From Leptospiraceae bacterium (GTDB lineage Bacteria; Spirochaetota; Leptospiria; Leptospirales; Leptospiraceae): a stretch of 64,000 nucleotides of DNA. Positions 50,681-59,320 of this stretch are shown here, piece by piece. The notes under the pieces were generated by a model. That model ran no database searches. It was not told the origin of the DNA and saw only the letters and a list, made by a program, of their open reading frames with translations. Location: contig JADJSX010000007.1 of assembly GCA_016711485.1 (NCBI GenBank), positions 305,787 through 369,786 on the forward strand. The letters are read 5' to 3'. The first letter of the stretch is position 1. Every line of letters starts with the position of its first letter. The translations under genes were made by a program, and so were the position numbers.

Positions 50681-51829
50681 TTATCTTGAAAATCCTGCAA
50701 TTTGATGGATATTTTCGATTATATCCATTATCCTCTCCACTCTATCTGCCAATGGCAATTGTTCAAGGCTTGATGGAATTAATCTTTGATTCCAATCGTG
50801 TTTGCACTCGCAGTTGAGATTGTCAAAAACAGAAATGTCGTTTGTTTGATTGTATTCCATGAATAGGGTTGAAAATTTATCATTGCAAAGAGGGCAGTTG
50901 GAAGAGGTGGCGATTGCTTTTACTGTATAATTAGCGGGGCTAACGTAGACTATCTTCTTTAGGTTTAATGCATGTCTGCGTTTTAAAATTTCAACAACAG
51001 ACCAGAGCTTGATTGGTTTGTATAAATCTTGTTTCCATAATTCATGCGTTAGTGTATATGCTTCGACGGTCGGTAGTTCAATATCAATACGGTCTATATC
51101 TGTCTCTTCTAGAAAGAGTAGGCTTTTGACTGCGTCATCTATAGATTCTTGTTCGCTTAAGAAAGGTGGCTTTAGCATGAGGAGTGCAGTGCAATTGATA
51201 TTTTGCGCTCTTAATAGTTTGGAGACTTCGACTACTTTGTTATTGGTGAAGTTTTTATTGATGCAAATTTTTCTGACGATTGGATCCGAGGATTCAAATC
51301 CAAAGGATAATTCTAATTCTTTGTTTGTTGCATTTTTAATTTTTAAAATTTTTTCTTCTGTGATGTCTTGGAGTTTAGATTCGGTTGTGATTAGTTTTAG
51401 ATTTTGAAATCTGGAAAGAGTTCGAATCATTTCAAGAGTTACATCGAGGCTAATTTCATGCTCGGATAACATGCTTCCGTCGTTATAGAGGCTAATAATA
51501 GGAAACCGGTCTAATTCTTTTCTATGTAAGTCAAAGGCAAATTGCAATTGGTTTAGGAAATTGGAGCGATTTAGCTTGATTCCATGATTGGTTGCTGAAT
51601 AAAATCCGCAGAAAGTGCATCCACCATTTAGTTCGATAGAGGAGCAACCGGTTCCGCGTAAAAAGATGATTAACTTTTGAACTAGATCACCTTTGTATCT
51701 AGCATGTCGAATCTCTGTGCATACGGGGCGGTCGACAGAAAAATTTTCTCTTTCTGATTCTGATTTATTTCGTAAGTTTTTTAGATAGCTTTGAATTCGT
51801 CTGGCTAATTGTGAATAGTTTTCTTCCAA
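50681..51829 (-). CDS. Radical SAM protein, RaSEA/Elp3-like
   Basis: The 382-residue protein has an N-terminal LIIFLRGTGCSSIELNGGCT region with the cysteine arrangement C-x8-C-x2-C (CSSIELNGGCTFCGFYS), then typical radical SAM barrel motifs SLYNDGSML, LSFGFESSDPIV and TALLMLKPPFLSEQESI. A C-terminal zinc-like CPLCNDKF...CECKH block follows. The pattern fits the TIGR01210-type RaSEA family described in archaeal archaeosine synthesis; bacterial members have no fixed function. Gene alone on the reverse strand. Confidence 0.75.
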   Translation of the reverse strand: MEENYSQLARRIQSYLKNLRNKSESERENFSVDRPVCTEIRHARYKGDLVQKLIIFLRGTGCSSIELNGGCTFCGFYSATNHGIKLNRSNFLNQLQFAFDLHRKELDRFPIISLYNDGSMLSEHEISLDVTLEMIRTLSRFQNLKLITTESKLQDITEEKILKIKNATNKELELSFGFESSDPIVRKICINKNFTNNKVVEVSKLLRAQNINCTALLMLKPPFLSEQESIDDAVKSLLFLEETDIDRIDIELPTVEAYTLTHELWKQDLYKPIKLWSVVEILKRRHALNLKKIVYVSPANYTVKAIATSSNCPLCNDKFSTLFMEYNQTNDISVFDNLNCECKHDWNQRLIPSSLEQLPLADRVERIMDIIENIHQIAGFSR

Positions 51830-51898
51830 AGTTTTTTGCCCCGCATGTCAATATCCCTATTATCCAATTCTATATTTAGAAAGCAAATCCAATTTCGT

Positions 51899-53028
51899 CT
51901 ACATCGGGTATTTCTCTAGCCAATCTTTCCAGAAAGTAGGGAAGGAACTCACGCGAATTTCATCAGGGGTTTCGTAATCTTTTTTGCCTTGAAAGTATAC
52001 CTGCCATGTTTCTGTTTTGGGGAGCCGATCTTTTAGGTAACGCAGAGGAGGATGAATTTCTGTATCGGATAGTTTACATTCTAAAAGTAGTTTTGGTTTT
52101 TCGTCTATTGTTAGTATAAAGTCTACCTCTCTTCCGGCGGTATCTCGAAAGTAGCGCAAATCCCATTCTTCCCCAAATCCATCCTGTCTTCGATGAATCC
52201 ATTTTAGTAAATGACCTGCAACCATATTTTCAAATCGAATCGAATCTTCTAGAGGAAGAGACCAATTCAATAAGTATAGTTTTTGTTCCTTTTTTACGGC
52301 ACGAAGTTTATTCACTTCGAGTGGGGGAACTCGATACGTGTAATATACATTATCCAGTATCTGTAACCATCTATCCACTGTTTGATGAGATACGTTTAAG
52401 TCTTCTCTTAATGCGTTGAGCGATATAGGACTTCCAACTAGATTGGGTAAACGAATTCCTAGTAATTCTAGTTTAGTGAGTTCGATAATATTTTCCAGAT
52501 TTCTAATTTCTTCTTCTAGCAAGCGAACCCGATAAGAACGGCACTAACACTATGGAAATTTTTGTTCCCACTTAGGAATGGTTCGGGAAATCCACCTAAA
52601 TGTAAAAGTTGCTTCCAATCTGACTGAGAGGATAATTTTAATTCGTCTCCAGTAAAGGGATGAAGTCTATGAAAGAAATACCTTCCTTGCAAAGAATCTC
52701 CGCCTCGTCTGTAGGCATCTAATTTGGCTGAGCCTGTAACTAATATTTTTCTTTTGGTCGTGATATCATCTGTGAGAGATTTTAGATAGGAACGCCAGTC
52801 TCGATTTTTATGAATTTCATCAAGTATTAGAATGTTTTTGCCGGGTGGAAATTCTCTTGTTAAAATCTTTTCCCGATGCTCAGGAATATCCCAATTCAAA
52901 TAGCCTGATTTCCCGCCTATCTTAAGCGAAAGTGATGTTTTACCTACTTGCCTAAGACCGGCTACTAAGACCATTTTCTTTTCTATGTCTGTAACTATCG
53001 GATCTTCTAAATATCTAGAATCTAACAT
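51899..53028 (-). pseudogene. AAA_14/DUF4143 ATPase disrupted by a frameshift
   Basis: Two overlapping frames encode consecutive parts of one protein. The first (53028-52516) has the Walker A GLRQVGKTS, LILDEIHKNRDW and GGFPEPFLSG of the AAA_14 domain. The second (to 51899) continues LLEEEIRNLENIIELTKLEL, SLNALREDLNVSHQTVDRWL and the DUF4143 REVDFILT nuclease-like motif. The shift lies near 52535-52550. These ATPases occur widely in accessory regions with unclear roles. Whether the frameshift is real or a sequencing error is undecided. Confidence 0.82.
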
Positions 53029-53093
53029 AATATGAGTATTTTGGTGGCAATCGTAAATTTATCATGTCTTTTTTCAGACGTATGCTAAAAAAC

Positions 53094-54320
53094 TCACAGG
53101 AGCGAATTTTCCATAAAAATGAAATCAGAAAACTTTTTTTCTTTCCAGCGAATGGTGCGTTTTACGGCAAATTCAAAGAGTAGAGGATTATAGTAGTAAA
53201 TCTCTTGTAGAATATTTTGTTCTTTCGATGTAATAAAACCAAATTCTACGAGTCGTCCCAATCGAATTACAATATTGACTGCGGGTAATGGATAATCACT
53301 TCCCTGGACAAGTCTGGAATGTAAGTCCTGTCTTGTGAGTAAAGTCTCTAAAACTTTTTTATCTCGGTTGAATTGAATAACAGCAGAGATGTCCGCGAAT
53401 AGATTTGCTTTGTATTTGGGGTCATCCATGAGTCGCATGAATAAATCAAAATTATCTACTACTTTTTTATCTGGACTTTCCAAATCAATATTTGTTCCTA
53501 AACTACCACAATGCGCTACAATTATTTTAAGTCCAAGACTTAGCGGATAACGGAGAAGTAGAGGATTGCCATATTTTTGATCATCCTCTGCGTCTACCGC
53601 TTTTTCCTCGCCGGCATGGCTAAGTAAAATCATATTGTATTCGATCATTTTTCTGTAGAAAGATTCAATTCTGGAATCAGAAGGATTAATTCCTTGTGAA
53701 TTAGGAATCCATTTTACGAGTCTAATACCAAGTTTGTTCCATTTTTCTAACTCTGAGAGAGCGTCCTTTCTGTAGGGATGAATGGAAATTGTCGGAATGA
53801 AAATATCTGGGTTCTCTTTTGATAAACGATAGACATATTCATTTGGAACATAAAATTCTGTTTTTCCTAGATTGACTGTTCCGTCTTCGTTGTAATACTT
53901 ATCGAGAGCTAATAGGTAATGTTTTCCGTGTCCGTTTATATTACGGATAATATTTGTTAGTCTTTGGACAGCTTCAGTGTCTGCATTATTTAAGTTTTTA
54001 ATTTTTAAGGCACTGGAATAAATTTTAAATCGAATGTATTCCTTTAAATGAAACAGTGATTTCATGTTTGGATGAATAAATGCTCCATTTTTCGCTTCTT
54101 CAATTCCTACAATATGCGTATGGTAATCTCTAATTAAAGAAACGTCTAATCCTTCGTAGCTTTTCTTAACTAGTTCAATTGCTTCTGCGCTTGCGGTTTT
54201 ATAAAAGTCTTTAGGTTCGTGATGGGACGCACCTCCTAATTTATCGAAAATGCTTTCAGCGTGAGCGAAGTTTGATAGAAAAAAAAGTAATAAAATTAAT
54301 TTCAAAGTAAAGTTCTCCAT
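53094..54320 (-). CDS. Exported amidohydrolase-family protein
   Basis: From the ATG at 54320 the 408-residue protein has a signal peptide (LKLILLLFFLSNFAHA). Amidohydrolase-2 landmarks follow: DYHTHIVG with the first metal histidines, IPTISIHPYR, HAGEEKAV, IIVAHCGSLG and QGSDYPLP with the metal Asp. It is probably a periplasmic metal-dependent hydrolase. Its substrate is not evident. It is divergent from the Phd-VapC pair on its right. Confidence 0.8.
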   Translation of the reverse strand: MENFTLKLILLLFFLSNFAHAESIFDKLGGASHHEPKDFYKTASAEAIELVKKSYEGLDVSLIRDYHTHIVGIEEAKNGAFIHPNMKSLFHLKEYIRFKIYSSALKIKNLNNADTEAVQRLTNIIRNINGHGKHYLLALDKYYNEDGTVNLGKTEFYVPNEYVYRLSKENPDIFIPTISIHPYRKDALSELEKWNKLGIRLVKWIPNSQGINPSDSRIESFYRKMIEYNMILLSHAGEEKAVDAEDDQKYGNPLLLRYPLSLGLKIIVAHCGSLGTNIDLESPDKKVVDNFDLFMRLMDDPKYKANLFADISAVIQFNRDKKVLETLLTRQDLHSRLVQGSDYPLPAVNIVIRLGRLVEFGFITSKEQNILQEIYYYNPLLFEFAVKRTIRWKEKKFSDFIFMENSLL

Positions 54321-54488
54321 AAAATTCAATTGAATTATTTAGAAATGTACAAAGATTTTTTGGCTAATAATAAAAACCCAACCTACAAATACATTCTATT
54401 TAATTTACCAAGAAGTCCAGTAAGTTTTCATTGGAGAAATGAATTTAATACTTTACGCCATATTAAAAAGATTTTCCATAAAAAATAT

Positions 54489-54522
54489 TTGACAAACATA
54501 ACGTACCATATATTATGTACGC
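54489..54522 (+). promoter_or_regulatory. Promoter and palindromic operator of Phd-VapC pair, near-leaderless
   Basis: TTGACA (54489-54494), 16 bp, TATTAT (54511-54516), 6 bp, ATG at 54523. Arms CGTAC (54502-54506) and GTACG (54517-54521) form an inverted repeat around the -10. No Shine-Dalgarno. The geometry equals that at 48885 and 50673. Confidence 0.75.
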
Positions 54523-54771
54523 ATGATACTCCTTGCACCTACGGAACTGAGAAAAAATCTTTTTAACACGCTGGAAACTGTAAGAAAAGGTGAGACAGTC
54601 TGCATTAAAACCCGCACGGAAAACCTTTATATCATTTCTCAAAAGCAATTAGATCGACTAACGCATTCTTCTAAAGCAATAACGGCTTCAAATAAGATTA
54701 GTGGAAAGATTCTAGGCAATCTCGAAGATGCAGATAAAGAATTAAAAGAATACCTTGTTTTCCCAAAATAA
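54523..54771 (+). CDS. Phd/YefM-type antitoxin
   Basis: The 82-residue protein begins MILLAPTELRKNLFNTLETV and continues RKGETVCIKTRTENLYIIS, the typical Phd/YefM DNA-binding half. The C-terminal 30 residues (ISGKILGNLEDADKELKEYL) are the probable toxin-binding arm. It abuts the PIN toxin start with no gap. The ATG lies 6 bp after the -10 hexamer. Confidence 0.84.
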   Translation: MILLAPTELRKNLFNTLETVRKGETVCIKTRTENLYIISQKQLDRLTHSSKAITASNKISGKILGNLEDADKELKEYLVFPK

Positions 54772-55158
54772 ATGGAAACAGATTTTTTATTCGATACTCA
54801 TACTTTTATCTATTGGCAGTTAGAAGAAAAGTCGCTTTCCAAAAAAGTTTTGAAAATTCTAGAACGACAAGAAAACAACTTTTTCATTTCTTCTCTTTCT
54901 ATTTTGGAAATTCAATATCTAGTTGAGATCGGACGATTGGAAATGGATATGGGAGATATTTTTTCTTATATTGATAGCACTCCCAATTTTAAAATTCTTT
55001 CGTTTGATAGACCCGCTCTTATTGAAAGTGTCAAACTTGATTCGCATCGAGATCCGTTTGATAGAATCATTGTCGCAACGGCTATTGCCTATAAGCTGAA
55101 ACTTCTTACGAAGGATCGTCGTATCTTGAAATCGTTTCCGAAGGTTGCGGTTTGGTAG
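54772..55158 (+). CDS. vapC: VapC-family PIN-domain toxin
   Basis: The 128-residue protein carries FLFDTHTFIYWQ, the form of motif I typical of PIN toxins paired with Phd antitoxins (Asp8). SSLSILEIQYLV provides Glu and SHRDPFDRIIVATAIAYKL the late acidic pair, then TKDRRI. All expected metal ligands are visible. The start follows the antitoxin stop immediately. Confidence 0.88.
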   Translation: METDFLFDTHTFIYWQLEEKSLSKKVLKILERQENNFFISSLSILEIQYLVEIGRLEMDMGDIFSYIDSTPNFKILSFDRPALIESVKLDSHRDPFDRIIVATAIAYKLKLLTKDRRILKSFPKVAVW

Positions 55159-55195
55159 CTATGCGAAAATCAGAAGGCTTTAAAGAAGGAATAAA

Positions 55196-55813
55196 ATGAA
55201 ACTCTTAAATAGAATCTATCCATATTTTGCAATAGTAGGGTCAATTTTACTAGTAACTAAAATCGTATTAAACAAAGTTTTAATTGTGTATTTAGATTAT
55301 GATTTAGGGAATTATAATAAGATCGCAACAATAATCATTGATATTATTATTCTCATGTTTGGAATCGGTCTTCTGAATGATAAAAGTATAGATAATAAAA
55401 GATATTGGAAAACAATTCTTTTAATCTTTTTTGTTCAAATAATGGTTAGATACCCCTTTATTGTAAAGGGATTTCAATTTAATCAAATAATCTTTTCAAT
55501 GTTAATTTTTTTTGGAACTACAAGTCCACTGACAATTTTAGTAGTTATGATTTTTAATTGGTTAAATTATGTTAGCCTTGATAAAAAATATTCTAATTAT
55601 TCATTGTATAGTTTTATAGCTTTACTCATAGCGGGGGTTGTTACATTGATTGGTCCAATTTTTAGTTTGTTAGAGTGGACTAATTTTTGGGGTACTTTAT
55701 CATACACCTTAATAGTCTATGTTTGGGTAGCTACAACAGGTTTAAAAGTTGTTTTGAAGAGGAGAAATTTAAATGAAATTTCTAACGCTTCCAATCTTCA
55801 GGCAACAGGATAA
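55196..55813 (+). CDS. Multi-pass membrane protein of unknown function
   Basis: The 205-residue protein has about six hydrophobic segments, at roughly 8-28, 40-60, 72-90, 95-122, 135-155 and 162-185. There is no recognisable motif. An AAGGAATAAA upstream may be the ribosome site. It lies 37 bp downstream of the PIN toxin. The final residues (SNASNLQATG) look like a soluble tail. Function unknown. Confidence 0.55.
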   Translation: MKLLNRIYPYFAIVGSILLVTKIVLNKVLIVYLDYDLGNYNKIATIIIDIIILMFGIGLLNDKSIDNKRYWKTILLIFFVQIMVRYPFIVKGFQFNQIIFSMLIFFGTTSPLTILVVMIFNWLNYVSLDKKYSNYSLYSFIALLIAGVVTLIGPIFSLLEWTNFWGTLSYTLIVYVWVATTGLKVVLKRRNLNEISNASNLQATG

Positions 55814-55823
55814 ATAGTCGAGA

Positions 55824-56906
55824 CTACTTCCTCACCTCAAACTCATCCCCTCGATAATTATGAAATATATACGAATCCATATTCGTCTTCTGTAAGTAAT
55901 CTGTGGGTAATGGAACTTTGCCTCCACCACCGGTGAGATCGGCTACGTAGGAAGGAATTGTAATTCCGCTGTTAAAACCGCGGAGTTTTTTCATTAAAGC
56001 AATGCCTTCGGAGATGGGAACTCGGAAATGAGAGCTTCCGAATACTTCATCGCATTGATGAAGATAATACGGCTTAACTCCCATTTTTACGAGTGCGTAA
56101 TTTAGGGCAGATAGTTTTTCGGGTGTGTCGTTGATGTCTCGCATGAGAACGGTTTGGTTTAAAACAGTCATATGGGCTTTGGTCGAAAGTCGTTTTATTG
56201 CTTCTGCGGCATCTGCCGTGCATTCGGCAGCAGAATTAAAATGAGTTACCATAAAAAGCGGGAAGAATTCCGCCAGTCCTTCGCAGAGTTCGTCTGTAAT
56301 TCGAAAGGGCAGAGTAACAGGATAACGTGTGTGAATTCGGATATGATTTATATGTGGAATCTTTTTTAATTCGCGGATAATATAGAGTATCTGGTTGTCG
56401 GAAAGGGAAAGTGGATCGCCACCAGAGAGGATTACTTCTCTTAGTTCTGTATGGGTTTTGAAGTATTCGAGTGCCTTGTCCCAATCTTCCGAGCGAGGAG
56501 TATTACTACTTTCTCCGACTTTTCGTTTGCGTGTGCAGAATCTGCAGAATACAGCGCAATTGTGGGACAGATACCAGAGTGCACGGTCTGGATAACGGTG
56601 AGTAACCCCTTTTACTGGCATATGAGCTTCTTCGCCTAGCGGGTCAATTCGTTCCAGTGGATGGCGGGTTAATTCGCCTGCGCGAGGAACAACCTGTAGT
56701 CGAATTGGGCAGATTGGATTGTTTTGATCAATTAAGGAAAGATAGTAGGGTGTGACTCCAAAGCTGAAGAACTCATCGGCTGCTTGGAATACCTTTTCTT
56801 CTTCTTCTGAAATTGGAATAAAATCTTTTAATTTGTGAGGATCATTCAGACGATTCTGAAGTTGCCATTTCCAGTTCTTCCAGTTTTCATTCACATTATT
56901 TTGCAT
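55824..56906 (-). CDS. Lysine 2,3-aminomutase-family radical SAM enzyme (KamA/EpmB)
   Basis: The start was set at the ATG at 56906; 21 further codons upstream overlap the BRO gene. The 360-residue protein has the radical SAM triad Cys117, Cys121 and Cys124 (CAVFCRFC), VILSGGDPLSL, IRIHTRYPVTLP and the C-terminal GGGGKVPLP PLP lysine. It converts L-lysine to beta-lysine in KamA, or makes the (R)-beta-lysine used by EpmA in the EpmB role. It lies one gene away from efp, whose loop lysine is present, so an EpmB function is plausible; the length sits between the two. Confidence 0.85.
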   Translation of the reverse strand: MQNNVNENWKNWKWQLQNRLNDPHKLKDFIPISEEEEKVFQAADEFFSFGVTPYYLSLIDQNNPICPIRLQVVPRAGELTRHPLERIDPLGEEAHMPVKGVTHRYPDRALWYLSHNCAVFCRFCTRKRKVGESSNTPRSEDWDKALEYFKTHTELREVILSGGDPLSLSDNQILYIIRELKKIPHINHIRIHTRYPVTLPFRITDELCEGLAEFFPLFMVTHFNSAAECTADAAEAIKRLSTKAHMTVLNQTVLMRDINDTPEKLSALNYALVKMGVKPYYLHQCDEVFGSSHFRVPISEGIALMKKLRGFNSGITIPSYVADLTGGGGKVPLPTDYLQKTNMDSYIFHNYRGDEFEVRK

Positions 56907-56907
56907 T

Positions 56908-57753
56908 TTATTTCTTCTTTTTGGATTTAATTTTTTTGTTTTCTTTCTTGGGTGGTAAAAAGTTTTCACCGGTTACTACACTTTTGCCGGTCTTTGCTTC
57001 TAATTCCTTTCGAGCATTCTTAGCAACTCTTCCGCCTTGTTTACTTGCATCTGCGTTTTCTGCGAGTCCTTTGGCTTGTTCGGTTTCGGCAATTTGTCTG
57101 GTGGATAATTCTGCTAATGCGGTAAAAATTAATTCTGCCTCGCTCATATGATCCCGCAAGTTTTGAGACTTTAATCCTTTTAAGTCTTTGTGTTTTTTTA
57201 CAGTCAGTCCAGTCCATTCTTGGTGAATGATATTTGTGAGTAGCGCAAACTCGTCCTTTTTCTCAACTCCACTTCCTTTCCAGTAGTCAGTTAGTTTATT
57301 TCGCGTCTCCTGCCCTGTCATGCGTTGTTGAATCCATTTTTCACTGCGACCTAATTTCTGCCAATTTTCTCTGGCTCTGTCAATACTCTGACTTGGATCG
57401 GAAATTTCTTGCATACGTTCATAACCTACTTTTGCTAACCATTGTTTGAATGGCTCTGCTTTTGGGGACGGGATGGATTGGATCAAGCGAAGCAATTGTT
57501 CTACATGGGCAACGTCAGTATCCCTCATTTTTCCGTCAGCGGCGGGCATTTTCAAAGCGTGACAAATTGTCACGGGTTCAATTCCTTCTTTTTTAAGTCT
57601 CTCTTTTAACTTACGCCAATAAGCCAAAGGGTCTTTGCTTTCTGTAAGAATTGCAAGAATATCAGTAATGCTGAAATACCATTGCTCTTTTTCAGCGTCC
57701 CAAATACGGCGCACTTTTTTTTCTTCAAAAAGTTTTATCTCTGCGTTCATCAC
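56908..57753 (-). CDS. BRO-N domain (prophage antirepressor-like) protein
   Basis: The 281-residue protein has an N-terminal BRO domain: KLFEEKKVRRIWDAEKEQWY, FSITDILAILTES, WRKLKERLKKEG. Helical segments typical of this chromosomal BRO family follow (SRQIAETEQAKGLAENADAS-like), and a lysine-rich tail ends it. Such proteins are found in prophages and on their own; a DNA-binding role is inferred. Its stop overlaps, by 1 base, the region of the KamA/EpmB start, so the two appear co-transcribed, an unusual pairing. No other phage gene is near. Confidence 0.8.
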   Translation of the reverse strand: MMNAEIKLFEEKKVRRIWDAEKEQWYFSITDILAILTESKDPLAYWRKLKERLKKEGIEPVTICHALKMPAADGKMRDTDVAHVEQLLRLIQSIPSPKAEPFKQWLAKVGYERMQEISDPSQSIDRARENWQKLGRSEKWIQQRMTGQETRNKLTDYWKGSGVEKKDEFALLTNIIHQEWTGLTVKKHKDLKGLKSQNLRDHMSEAELIFTALAELSTRQIAETEQAKGLAENADASKQGGRVAKNARKELEAKTGKSVVTGENFLPPKKENKKIKSKKKK

Positions 57754-57863
57754 TCTTCTCTCCCTAGGGACAACTCGTCCCCATGTAGTTTCATTTTTCT
57801 CTACTAAAAAATTTTGCTATTTCTATGCGTTAGGGATCAACTGGATGAGTGGTTCGACACATT

Positions 57864-58009
57864 ATGTTGCGACTTTAAGAAGCAACATTGAGTTCAGCTT
57901 GGTAGCTGCTGCTCACCAACCGACCTCAATAGAATTCCACTCAGGAAGGCGAGCCCGGCGTTCATTGTTGAAGGCGCGGAAACGTTTCCGCGCCTTCAAC
58001 AATGAACGC
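57864..58009. repeat. Noncoding region with a perfect 52-bp palindrome
   Basis: A perfect palindrome with 26-base arms and no loop lies at 57958-58009. Its left arm begins GCGTTCATTGTTGAAGGCGC. A smaller hairpin ATGTTGC/GCAACAT (57864-57870 and 57882-57888) precedes it. There is no T run, so it is not a simple terminator. The 332-bp gap between the BRO gene and efp holds nothing else that I can support except a TTGACA at 58028-58033, which could be the efp -35. Confidence 0.8.
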
Positions 58010-58085
58010 AACGCCCAAACTTTTCTCTTGACAGTGCCATTAAGTTAAAAAACCTTTATTTAACAATCAATAATCGGTAGGTTTT

Positions 58086-58652
58086 ATGGTACTCGGCATC
58101 ACAGAAGTTAGAAAAGGCATGGTTCTCAAAATTGAGAATGATATTTATACTGTTATCAAATCAGAATTTGTAAACCCTGGAAAGGGCAGCGCGTTTATCC
58201 GCACAAAACTCAAAAGCGTCATCAAAGGCTCAAGCATCGAGCGTACTTTTAAAGCAGCTGAAACTCTTGAAAGTGTAGAATTGGAAAAACGTGGCATGAC
58301 TCTTTGTTACAAAGAGGGAGATCAAATCGTTTTTATGGATGTAAATGACTTTGAACAAATCCATGTTCCGATAGAATATGTCGAAGACATTCTCCCTTTC
58401 ATGAAAGAAGAAGCGCAAGTCGAAGTTACTTTTTATGAAGACAAACCAATCGGTGTTATTCCGCCTAACTTTGCTGTATTAGAAGTTACTTATGCAGAAG
58501 AAGGTCTCAAAGGAGATACTTCTGGTACTGCGCTCAAGAAAGTTACTGTTGAAACTGGTGGGGAAATTAACGTTCCTATTTTTGTAAAACAGGGCGACAA
58601 AATCAAAGTTGATCTTCGCGACATTTCCTATGTGGAGCGAGTGAACAAATAA
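58086..58652 (+). CDS. efp: Translation elongation factor P
   Basis: The 188-residue protein has the three EF-P domains and the loop VNPGKGSAFIRTKLK with Lys33 at the modified tip. Other blocks are ERTFKAAETLESVELEKRGM and ETGGEINVPIFVKQGDKIKV in the last domain. It relieves ribosome stalling on polyprolines. The loop lysine plus a nearby KamA/EpmB homologue fit lysyl-type modification. mtnD follows after 1 bp. Confidence 0.96.
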   Translation: MVLGITEVRKGMVLKIENDIYTVIKSEFVNPGKGSAFIRTKLKSVIKGSSIERTFKAAETLESVELEKRGMTLCYKEGDQIVFMDVNDFEQIHVPIEYVEDILPFMKEEAQVEVTFYEDKPIGVIPPNFAVLEVTYAEEGLKGDTSGTALKKVTVETGGEINVPIFVKQGDKIKVDLRDISYVERVNK

Positions 58653-58653
58653 A

Positions 58654-59184
58654 ATGGCGACTATCATTCGAAAAGGTAAACCAGAGATTACCGATACCGA
58701 AGAAGTAAAAGCATTTTTGAAAAAAGTCGGAGTAGAGTATGATCATTGGGTTGTGCCTACCTCGGCAAAATCCTTTACGGCAAAACAAACATTGACTGAT
58801 GTGGAAAAGGAAGATTTACTCCTTACTGTAAACGACCGCTTCGAATTTTTAAAAGAACGAGAAGGTTATACCACTCGCGATCTCGTTGTTCTTCATCCCG
58901 ACGTTCCAGGTATCAAAGATATGCTTGCCAAGTTTGACAAAGTGCATACTCACTCCGATGTAGAAGTTCGTTATATCATTGACGGTTCCGGTTACTTCGG
59001 ATTTGTCGCACCTGAGGGAAATTTTTTAGTTCAAGTTTTTGAGTCTGACTTTATTTCCGTTCCTAAAGGAACACAGCATTGGTTTACTCTCGATGAAAAA
59101 ATGCGTATCAAAGCAGTCCGTTATTTCAAAGACATGAGCGGCTGGGTTCCTAACTATGTTGAAGGCGCAGTGGCTAGTATTTAG
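58654..59184 (+). CDS. mtnD: Acireductone dioxygenase
   Basis: The 176-residue cupin has the metal motif HTHSDVEVRYI with His98, His100 and Glu104, the late GTQHWFTL histidine, and DMSGWVPNY at the C-terminus. It oxidises acireductone in methionine salvage; the metal (Fe or Ni) decides the product. It is followed by mtnB. It starts 1 bp after the efp stop, an uncommon pairing that probably reflects the local operon. Confidence 0.93.
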   Translation: MATIIRKGKPEITDTEEVKAFLKKVGVEYDHWVVPTSAKSFTAKQTLTDVEKEDLLLTVNDRFEFLKEREGYTTRDLVVLHPDVPGIKDMLAKFDKVHTHSDVEVRYIIDGSGYFGFVAPEGNFLVQVFESDFISVPKGTQHWFTLDEKMRIKAVRYFKDMSGWVPNYVEGAVASI

Positions 59185-59206
59185 TTGGCTTTTTCGTATT
59201 TGTTTG

Positions 59207-59319
59207 ACCTAACCCCGATTTTGTATTTCTTGTCCTATCTATTCGATGAAGTCCCCTTCCCTAATAGGGAAGGGGCTACTTCGGTGTATTCTACAAATAG
59301 TTAAAGTGTGGGGTTAGGT
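59207..59319. repeat. Nested inverted repeats between mtnD and mtnB
   Basis: ACCTAACCCC (59207-59216) and GGGGTTAGGT (59310-59319) are perfect 10-base inverted arms. Inside lies a stable hairpin CCCCTTCCCT/AGGGAAGGGG (59253-59262 and 59266-59275) with an AAT loop. The right outer arm ends one base before the mtnB GTG, so the structure could mask its start. Confidence 0.7.
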
Positions 59320-59320
59320 A

